A stretch of DNA of 64,000 nt from Streptomyces cellostaticus (lineage in GTDB: Bacteria > Actinomycetota > Actinomycetes > Streptomycetales > Streptomycetaceae). The stretch is from contig NZ_KQ948015.1 in the NCBI RefSeq assembly GCF_001513965.1, forward strand, positions 208,734-272,733. Reading direction: 5' to 3'. Under the pieces are notes generated by a model, which ran no database searches, had not been told where the DNA came from, and worked only from the letters and a program-made list of their open reading frames with translations. Of the stretch, positions 58,160 to 64,000 are shown in pieces. Position numbers and translations under genes: made by a program. Positions within the stretch are counted from its first letter, which is position 1; each line of letters opens with the position of its first letter.

Positions 58160-58563
58160 CGGAGCGGTTCGCGGTCGCCGCGGCCGCGCTCGGGGACGCT
58201 GTACGGGGCTCCGGCCGGAACACCATGCGTGGCGAAGGGTGGGCGTGGCTTGTCACCCGGTACGAGGACGTGAAGCTGGTCAGCAACGATCCACGGTTCA
58301 GCCGGGCCGAGGTGACCTGCCGTCAGGTGACCCGGCCAGCCCCGGACTTCGCGCCCCGGCCCTGCCACGGACCGGCGGTGACGCACGAGCTGCTGCGCCA
58401 CATCCCGCACCGCAGCACGGTCCGGCTCGCCCGGATCGCACTGGAGGACGTGGAGCCTGCCGACCACCGGATCGCCGCGGGCGAGCCGGTGTACGTCACC
58501 TGCCTCGCCGCCCACCGCGACCCGAATGGCGATGATCCCCGGACCCTGCCCGTCACCCGGTGA
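58160..58563 (+). pseudogene. Cytochrome P450 remnant with internal deletion
   Basis: The rightward frame reads GWAWLVTRYEDVKLVSNDPR then FSRAEVTCRQVTRPAPDF, an N-terminal P450 segment, and then jumps directly to ELLRHIPHRSTVRLARIALE (the ExxR helix K) and VYVTCLAAHRDPNGDDP. About 220 residues, including the I helix, are missing between them, and the haem-Cys loop is absent. It follows the amidohydrolase stop by few bases and has no start codon with a ribosome site. Confidence 0.8.
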
Positions 58564-58569
58564 CCGGGG

Positions 58570-59055
58570 TCAGGCCCGCAGCCACTCCGTGACGATCACC
58601 TCGCCGCCGGCCCGCAGTCGCAGTGCGAACGGGCCGGCGGGCGGTGTGTCGCTGGTGAAGCGGCCCAGGGTGTCGACGGTGACCGGCCGGGCCGTCTGCG
58701 GGCCGCCCAGCACCTCGATGCGTGCCGACTGCGGCGGCAGCACCTGACCGATCAGCCCCTCCCCGGTGACCTCGACGTCGACGGTCACAGCGCCCGCGCG
58801 GAAGGTCAGCATCCGGGGGGCGTCCGGCACTCCCCTGACCGGCAGCGCGTCCACGAGCGAGTCGAAGGTCAGCTCGGCGATCCGGGCGTCCAGGTCGTGC
58901 AACGCATAGGCGTCGAGCGCGAGTTGGAGCAGCGCGGCGGGGACGGGATCCAGGACGGTGGCCGCCTGCCGCAGCTCCTCCTCCAGCAGATCACCGTCGA
59001 ACCCGGATGCCTCGAAGTCCCCTTCGGGGATGCCGCTTTCGTCCATGCCGCTCAC
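58570..59055 (-). CDS. Hypothetical protein with C-terminal beta-sandwich-like domain
   Basis: A 161-residue cytoplasmic protein without membrane segment. Residues 1-75 are acidic and helical (LLEEELRQAATVLDPVPAAL), and residues 80-161 alternate short strands (VTVDVEVTGEGLIGQVLPPQ; GRFTSDTPPAGPFALRLRAG) like a carboxypeptidase-regulatory or Ig-like fold. GTG 59055 overlaps the sigma-factor stop (TGA 59054-59052) in the GTGA arrangement, so it is translationally coupled to it. It could regulate that sigma factor; I see no zinc-binding anti-sigma motif. I do not recognise a named family. Confidence 0.75.
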   Translation of the reverse strand: MSGMDESGIPEGDFEASGFDGDLLEEELRQAATVLDPVPAALLQLALDAYALHDLDARIAELTFDSLVDALPVRGVPDAPRMLTFRAGAVTVDVEVTGEGLIGQVLPPQSARIEVLGGPQTARPVTVDTLGRFTSDTPPAGPFALRLRAGGEVIVTEWLRA

Positions 59056-59627
59056 ACCGCCCCCCGTGCGTCCATCCGGGCCCGCAGCCGGCGCAGGCAG
59101 CGCTGGCGCAGCGGTCCGATACTGCCGACCGCGATGCCGAGCGCGGCCGACACCTCCAGATAGCTGGGCGGTGGCGAGGACATCAGCACCCGCAGTAACT
59201 TCCTGCACCGGTCGCCGAGGGCCTCGAACTCCTGCCACAGCCGGCGGATGCGCTCGGCCTCGACCGCCTCCTCCTCGGAGTCGATCAGCGTCTGCTCCGG
59301 CGTCCGGTCCTCGCTGGCCCGGTCCAGCACCTGCGGGTCGTCGGTCAGCGTCAGCCGCGTCAGCCCTTTGAGCACCTTCAGGCACTCATGACGGGCCGTA
59401 CTGGCCAGCCAGGAACCCGCCTTGTCGGGTTCCCGGAGGCGGCCCAGGTGCTGGGCGAAGCGGAACCACACGGTCTGGTAGACCTCGTGCGCGTCGGCGT
59501 CGGAGAGCCGGTGTGCGCGCACGACCGACCACACCAGCGGGCTCAGCCCTTCCACCAGCGCTTTCCAGGCCGCGGCGTCCCCGTCGACGGCGGACCTGGC
59601 CAGCGCGCCGACCTCTGTACGGTCCAC
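59052..59627 (-). CDS. ECF-type sigma-70 factor with a TTA codon
   Basis: A 191-residue sigma factor. Region 2 (about 26-85, LVWSVVRAHRLSDADAHEVY and VWFRFAQHLG) binds core and the -10; region 4 (about 125-185, EVSAALGIAVGSIGPLRQRC) reads the -35. GTG 59627 has AGGGG seven bases upstream. ATG 59690 overlaps the peptidase stop as ATGA and is an alternative adding 21 residues. Codon 144 is TTA (plus-strand 59196-59198), making it a candidate bldA-dependent regulator. It is second in the leftward set S8 peptidase - sigma - partner. Confidence 0.9.
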   Translation of the reverse strand: MDRTEVGALARSAVDGDAAAWKALVEGLSPLVWSVVRAHRLSDADAHEVYQTVWFRFAQHLGRLREPDKAGSWLASTARHECLKVLKGLTRLTLTDDPQVLDRASEDRTPEQTLIDSEEEAVEAERIRRLWQEFEALGDRCRKLLRVLMSSPPPSYLEVSAALGIAVGSIGPLRQRCLRRLRARMDARGAV

Positions 59628-59686
59628 GGCTCCACCCCTCGTGTACGGCACGTCATCGTACGCCGTGGAGCGAAGGATTCCGGCCC

Positions 59687-61111
59687 TCATGCGGGCGGAC
59701 CCGGGATCAGGACCGGAACCGGGCGCCAGGTGGGCGGGCGCAGCGCCTGGACGTGCGCCCCGCGCACATCGGCCCGGTCCGTGGTGGAGGCGAGCAGTTG
59801 CGCGCGGGCGGCACGCGGGGCGCTCTCCTTGTGTGCCGTCATATGGGCGGCGACGAGCCCGGCGACCACGGGGGTGGCGAAGGAGGTGCCGCTCCACTGC
59901 GCCAGGCCGTCGAACATCACCTGGTCCGGCTTGGCCGAGGTGCTCTCCCCTGCCTCGCTCAGCATGCCCGTGTGGCGCGGGTACCGGCAGGTGCAGGCGT
60001 AGCTGAAGCCGTACCGGCAGGCGTCGTAGGTGGAGTGCTGGTAGACGTAGGGCACGGGGGTGTCGAAGCCGGTGAGGGCGCTGGTCAGGCGCTCGCCGGG
60101 GGCGTAGACGCGCACCCAGGGACCGTGGTTGCTGAAGCAGGCACCGGAAGCGCCGTCCCCGCGCAGCGCGCCGACCGACAGCACACTGTCCTCGTACTCG
60201 GGCAGGGTGGCGTAGGCGGCCGGCCAGAACGGGTCGTCGCTGGCGTTGTTGCCGGCGGCGGCCACCAGCAGGGTGCGCTGCTCGCGCAGTTCCCGCATGA
60301 ACGCGTCCAGGCCGATGAGACCGTCGGCGGACCCGTTGGAGGTGCCCGCGGAGAGGCTGAGGATGTCCGGCCAGCCGCCCTCGTCGACGGCCTCGAAGAG
60401 CTTGGCGCCGAACTCGGACTCCAGGACGGCACCCGCGTCGTTGAGCGTGCCCCGCACCGTCACGTCGGTGTTGGGTGCGACGGCGGCGAGGATCCCGGCG
60501 ATGAACGTGCCGTGGCCGACGTACTGCCTCAGCACTCCGTCGGCGCCGGTCTCGCTCACCTGGGCATCGCCCGTGGTGTGGGCGAGGAGCGGGTAGGACG
60601 CGTGGTCGCGCACGAGACCGGTGTCGATGACGAGGACGCCGACGGCGGTGTCCGGGTCGTACGGGTCCTCCGCCGCCGCGGGGTTGGGTGGCTCGCTGCG
60701 TGGCGCGGGCACCGGCTCGTCGCCGGGACAGGCGTTGACCGCGATGTGCACGACGTGGTTGCGGCTGACCAGCCGACGTCCGTGCCGTCCCTCGGCCTCG
60801 GCGAGGGCGCCCAGCGCGTGCGGGACGACGTCGTCGCCCTCGGCCGGGTCGCCGACCCGGATCCGGGTGACGCCGGTGCGGTTGGTGTCCGGGCCGACCC
60901 GGCGCACGTGGTCGGGGACGAGTCCCCGGGTGTCGGTGAAGTGGGTGCGCACGGTGTCCTCGACCAGGCGGGCCTCCTCGCCGTCGCGGGCGAGGACGAC
61001 ACCCTTCTCGTAGAGGAACCCCGCGGAGTCGTCCGGTCCCATCGCCAGCGGGACGTCGGGCATCGAGCGCTGGATGTGGCCGAATTGCTCATGGAATCGC
61101 TGAGGTGCCAT
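59687..61111 (-). CDS. Cytoplasmic S8 (subtilisin-family) peptidase
   Basis: A 474-residue serine protease with an intact triad: Asp163 (VLVIDTGLV), His200 (GHGTFIAGILAAVAPN) and Ser410 (SGTSFATPVVAGLVAAH), plus the oxyanion Asn in AAAGNNA. Unlike most Streptomyces subtilases it has no signal peptide; the first 140 residues look like a separate N-terminal domain, not a secretion pro-peptide. ATG 61111 has GGGAGGA upstream. It opens the leftward set with the sigma factor and faces the TPR-CHAT gene. Its target is unknown, and intracellular limited proteolysis is likely. Confidence 0.92.
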   Translation of the reverse strand: MAPQRFHEQFGHIQRSMPDVPLAMGPDDSAGFLYEKGVVLARDGEEARLVEDTVRTHFTDTRGLVPDHVRRVGPDTNRTGVTRIRVGDPAEGDDVVPHALGALAEAEGRHGRRLVSRNHVVHIAVNACPGDEPVPAPRSEPPNPAAAEDPYDPDTAVGVLVIDTGLVRDHASYPLLAHTTGDAQVSETGADGVLRQYVGHGTFIAGILAAVAPNTDVTVRGTLNDAGAVLESEFGAKLFEAVDEGGWPDILSLSAGTSNGSADGLIGLDAFMRELREQRTLLVAAAGNNASDDPFWPAAYATLPEYEDSVLSVGALRGDGASGACFSNHGPWVRVYAPGERLTSALTGFDTPVPYVYQHSTYDACRYGFSYACTCRYPRHTGMLSEAGESTSAKPDQVMFDGLAQWSGTSFATPVVAGLVAAHMTAHKESAPRAARAQLLASTTDRADVRGAHVQALRPPTWRPVPVLIPGPPA

Positions 61112-61221
61112 GGTGTGTCCTCCCCCTGAGGCGGTGTACGACAGTCAGAGTCGCCCGACGACCGATTGATACAGCCCGCAAGTACGGCCGGTACAGCCCG
61201 AGGAGACCGCGGAGAACCCGT

Positions 61222-61249
61222 GTGACGGATTTACCCAGGCCACTACCAT
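61222..61249 (+). promoter_or_regulatory. Possible promoter for a leaderless CHAT mRNA
   Basis: GTGACG (61222-61227) and TACCAT (61244-61249) with a 16-bp spacer resemble -35 and -10 boxes. The -10 ends 7 bp before GTG 61257, and no Shine-Dalgarno sequence precedes that codon, so a leaderless transcript is plausible. Not firm. Confidence 0.4.
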
Positions 61250-61256
61250 GCGAGGC

Positions 61257-63860
61257 GTGACAGCGGGAAGCGAGTCGGTCCTCGAACTGCTGCCGATGGT
61301 CTTCGCCGACCCGGGCGAGGCCCGGGCACGCGCGGAACACGTACTGCACAGCCGTCCGTCACCGCTGCACGCCAGCATCGCCCACCAGGTTCTCGGCATC
61401 TGGCAGCGGGACTTCGGCGACCTGAGGATCGCCCTGCGGCATCTGCGCCGGGCCCGGGACCTTGCCGCGCGCGCCGAGTCGGCCGACCGGGAGGCGGACG
61501 TGCTCGCGACGCTGGGGGTCGCACTGGTGCACGCGGGGCGCACGCGACAGGGGCTGGCGTCGTTCGAGCGGGGTGTCGCGCGGGGCAGCGGACACACCAG
61601 GGCGCGGGTGCTGTACCGGCGGGCCTATGTGTGGTGGGTGCTGGGACACCACCGGGAGGCGCTGGAGGACGTACGGCGGGCGCTTCCGGTGCTGCGGCAG
61701 ACCGGCGACGACATCTGGACCGCACGGGCCCTGACGCTGCGGGCCACGGTGCATCTGGCGGTGGGCGCGGTGGACCGGGCCGACGCGGACTTCACGGCGG
61801 CGGAGCGCCTGTGGGAGACCACCGGCCAGGAGCACGACAAGGCGGACGCGGTGGAGAGCCGGGGCCTTGCCGCGTTCCGCTCGGGTGACATCCCGGCGGC
61901 ACTGCGGCTGCTGGACGAGGCCGAGGAGCGGTACGGCAAGCTGGGCACGCCCACGTTCATGCTGTCCATCCGCCGCTGCGAGGTGCTGATGGCGGCGGGG
62001 CTCGCCCCGGAGGCGCTCACGGAGGCGGACGCGGCGATCGCGCTGCTGGACCGGATGGGCGGGCAGTCCACCCGCAAGGCCGAGCTGCTGCTCGCCGCCG
62101 CACGGGCCGCCCGCTCGGCCGGGGACCCGGACACCGCCATCGTCCGCGCCGCCCACGCCGTACGGCTGTTCACGGGGCAGCGGCGCAGCTGGTGGGAGAC
62201 CCATGCCCGGCTGGTGCTCATAGAGGCCAGGGTGGCGGCGGGGCGCAGGTCGGGGCGGCTGGTCGCGGACGCGGCGGCGGTGGCCGGGCGGCTGGCCTCC
62301 TTCGGTTCGCCCGCCGCGCCGGAGGCCTCGCTGCTGGCCGGACGGATCGCGCTCGCCCTGGGCCGGACGGCGGAGGCGGAGCGGCACCTGGCGGTGGCCG
62401 CCCGCAGCCGGCACGGCGGTCCCCCGCCGGCCCGCATGACAGGCTGGGCCGCGCAGGCACTGCGGGCCCGGGCGGCCGGTTCCGGACGAGGCGTACTGAA
62501 GGCCTGCCGGCGTGGCCTGGACGTGCTCGACGACCACCGGATGACGCTCGGCGCCTCCGAGCTGCGGGCCCGCGTCACCGCGCAGGGCGCCGAACTGGCC
62601 GCGCTCGCACAGGAGGCGAGCCTGGCCCACGGCAGCCCGCGGCGGCTGCTGGAGTGGAGCGAACGCTGGCGGGCGACCGTGCTGTCCGCGCCGCCCACCC
62701 GGCCGCCCGCCGATCCGGCGCTGGTCGGCAGCCTCACCGCCTACCGGGAGATAGCGGCCCGCGCGGAGGAGGCGCGCAGGGAGGGCCGCCCGATTCCCGC
62801 CCTGGAGCGCGAACAGCGGCGGCTGGAGCGGGAGATCCGCTCCCGCACCCACCATCTGCGCGGCGACACCCCGGGCTACGGCGACCGCTTCGACGCCTGC
62901 CGTCTGCTGGACCGGCTGGACGAGGCGCGGCTGGCCGAACTCGCCGTCGTGGACGGTCAGGTGCACATCCTGCTGTGCGGGCAGGGCCGGGTACGGCGGT
63001 TCGCCGGCGGCATGCTCGCGGAGGCGGTGGCCGAGGCCGAGCATGTGCAGGCCGGGCTCAGGCGCCTCGCGCACCCGGGAGGCGAGGCGCGGCTGCCGCT
63101 GGTGGAGGCCGCGGGCCGGCGCCTGCAGGAGCTGCTGCTGGGCGATGCCGCAGCGCACCTCGGTTCCGGGCCGGTGGTGATCGTGCCGCCGGGCGCACTG
63201 CACCGGGTGCCGTGGGCGCTGCTGCCCGCGCTGCGGGAGCGGGTGCTCAGCGTGTCGCCGTCGGCGGGCAGCTGGCTGCGGGCCCGGGAGACCGAGCCGC
63301 CGCCCGGTGGCCGGCCCGTCCTGGTACGCGGCCCCGGCCTGGCCACGGGCGGCGCGGAGGTGCCCGAACTGGCCGACCGGTACGGCACTGCGACCGTCCT
63401 GGAGGGCGAGGCGGCGCAGGTCCCGCGCGTGCTGGAGGAGCTCGACGGCGCGGCCCTGGCGCACCTGGCCGCGCACGGCACGTTCCGCGCCGACAGCCCG
63501 CTGTTCTCGGCCCTCCGGATGGCCGACGGCCCGCTGATCGTGCACGACTTCGAGCGCCTGGCCCGCAGCCCGTACCGGATCATCCTCTCCAGCTGCGACA
63601 CCGCCCGCCTCGCCTCGGTCGGCGCCGACGAACTCCTCGGCCTGGTCACCGCGTTGCTCCCGCTGGGCACGGCCGGGGTGGTCGCGAGCAGCGCACCCGT
63701 CAACGACGCCGCCGTGGTCCCCCTGATGCTCGCCCTGCACAAGGGCCTCGACGCAGGCCTCTCCCTGGCCGAGGCCCTGCGCGACGCCCGCACCGCCCAG
63801 CCCGACGACGCGGTCCACCAGGCAACGGGCTGGGCGTTCGCGGCGTTCGGCGCGGCGTAG
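61257..63860 (+). CDS. TPR-CHAT caspase-like protease
   Basis: An 867-residue cytoplasmic protein. Residues about 15-500 are tandem helix pairs of TPR type (ALRHLRRARDLAARAESADR; ALEDVRRALPVLRQTGDDIW). A linker helix leads to a CHAT domain (about 575-867) with the catalytic dyad His740 (HLAAHGTF) and Cys780 (ILSSCDTAR). VVIVPPGALHRVPWALLPAL and GTAGVVASSAPVND are further hallmarks. The domain is related to caspases and separases and is known in prokaryotic conflict and cell-death systems such as TPR-CHAT/Csx29. ATG 61248 is an alternative start. It is divergent from the S8 peptidase gene, 145 bp between starts. Confidence 0.92.
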   Translation: MTAGSESVLELLPMVFADPGEARARAEHVLHSRPSPLHASIAHQVLGIWQRDFGDLRIALRHLRRARDLAARAESADREADVLATLGVALVHAGRTRQGLASFERGVARGSGHTRARVLYRRAYVWWVLGHHREALEDVRRALPVLRQTGDDIWTARALTLRATVHLAVGAVDRADADFTAAERLWETTGQEHDKADAVESRGLAAFRSGDIPAALRLLDEAEERYGKLGTPTFMLSIRRCEVLMAAGLAPEALTEADAAIALLDRMGGQSTRKAELLLAAARAARSAGDPDTAIVRAAHAVRLFTGQRRSWWETHARLVLIEARVAAGRRSGRLVADAAAVAGRLASFGSPAAPEASLLAGRIALALGRTAEAERHLAVAARSRHGGPPPARMTGWAAQALRARAAGSGRGVLKACRRGLDVLDDHRMTLGASELRARVTAQGAELAALAQEASLAHGSPRRLLEWSERWRATVLSAPPTRPPADPALVGSLTAYREIAARAEEARREGRPIPALEREQRRLEREIRSRTHHLRGDTPGYGDRFDACRLLDRLDEARLAELAVVDGQVHILLCGQGRVRRFAGGMLAEAVAEAEHVQAGLRRLAHPGGEARLPLVEAAGRRLQELLLGDAAAHLGSGPVVIVPPGALHRVPWALLPALRERVLSVSPSAGSWLRARETEPPPGGRPVLVRGPGLATGGAEVPELADRYGTATVLEGEAAQVPRVLEELDGAALAHLAAHGTFRADSPLFSALRMADGPLIVHDFERLARSPYRIILSSCDTARLASVGADELLGLVTALLPLGTAGVVASSAPVNDAAVVPLMLALHKGLDAGLSLAEALRDARTAQPDDAVHQATGWAFAAFGAA

Positions 63861-63921
63861 CGTTGCACTGGCTCGGACAGCGCCTATGACCGCAGACCGT
63901 CCGTCAGCTGCGGGCGCGCTG

Positions 63922-63952
63922 TGGCTGGTCGCGCAGTTCCCCGCGCCCCTTT
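63922..63952. repeat. Streptomyces intergenic repeat (copy 2, half hairpin)
   Basis: TGGCTGGTCGCGCAGTTCCC then CGCGCCCCTTT matches the copy at 22001 with one base change, but the right arm of the hairpin is missing (TCCTGCCG follows). It lies after the TPR-CHAT stop. The rest of the window to 64000 shows no gene. Confidence 0.75.
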
Positions 63953-64000
63953 CCTGCCGTTGCCGTCGGCCACAATCACACCGCCCTCGGCTCTCAAGCC

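Noticed and set aside
59690..59690. ATG 59690 as start of the sigma factor
   Set aside because: It overlaps the peptidase stop neatly but has no ribosome site; GTG 59627 has AGGGG at good spacing. Kept only as an alternative.

Overview
This is a high-GC (roughly 70 % or more by eye) chromosomal segment from a Streptomyces or very close relative. The evidence is the codon use (almost only G/C third positions), the frequent GTG and TTG starts, the rarity of TTA codons (only two seen in intact genes), and a gene content typical of the genus: GlgC/GlgA, an Rpf-LysM-M23 cell-wall enzyme, a monomeric NADP isocitrate dehydrogenase, a WS/DGAT protein, secreted ricin-type proteins, and a common Streptomyces intergenic sequence at 22001 and 63922. 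I see no phage, plasmid, transposase, integrase, tRNA or rRNA gene.

Layout. 1-4470: a sugar ABC-importer operon (substrate-binding lipoprotein, two permeases, then the start of a glycoside hydrolase) read leftward from a LacI-type regulator, with several related palindromes between them. 4511-11728: a fucosidase remnant, an amidase, two unrelated SDR proteins (one with a zinc ribbon and no standard catalytic Tyr), acetyltransferase, a degenerate HD protein and a WS/DGAT enzyme. 11873-17550: GH92 mannosidase, glycogen genes glgC and glgA, and a FhuF-like Fe-S protein. 17769-21937: a DMT/NIPA-like transporter with an 11-residue-repeat tail, an Rpf-LysM-M23 peptidoglycan enzyme, and gnd. 22059-23860: a small-gene and decay zone holding a Pro-rich ORF, a frameshifted racemase pseudogene, a GNAT, panD and a WD40 remnant. 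23960-28212: a LytS/LytTR two-component system flanking a sodium:solute symporter and its small partner. 28305-37529: a GH65 enzyme, a three-subunit molybdenum aldehyde/xanthine oxidoreductase whose large subunit carries seventeen 33-bp repeats at its N-terminus, and secreted ricin/beta-helix proteins. 37708-45601: an ABC exporter behind a SoxR-like box, a UPF0104-type membrane protein, a crotonase, and a glycerol-kinase-like / FAD-oxidoreductase operon with a recent 224-bp tandem duplication. 45856-57076: a TPR-like protein, an APC permease, MscS, a Tat-exported amidohydrolase, an M1 peptidase with a TTA codon, and icd. 57362-58563: an N-formylglutamate amidohydrolase-like gene and a P450 remnant. 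58570-63860: a compact gene set of S8 peptidase, ECF-type sigma factor (with a TTA codon) and a small partner, divergent from a TPR-CHAT caspase-like protease.

The parts most deserving attention are the CHAT / S8 / sigma cluster at the right end, the tandem-repeat leader of the molybdenum hydroxylase, the SoxR-type leaderless promoter of the ABC exporter, and the duplication that makes a chimeric ORF inside the glycerol-kinase-like operon. Function calls rest on motifs and recalled family knowledge. No database search was possible.
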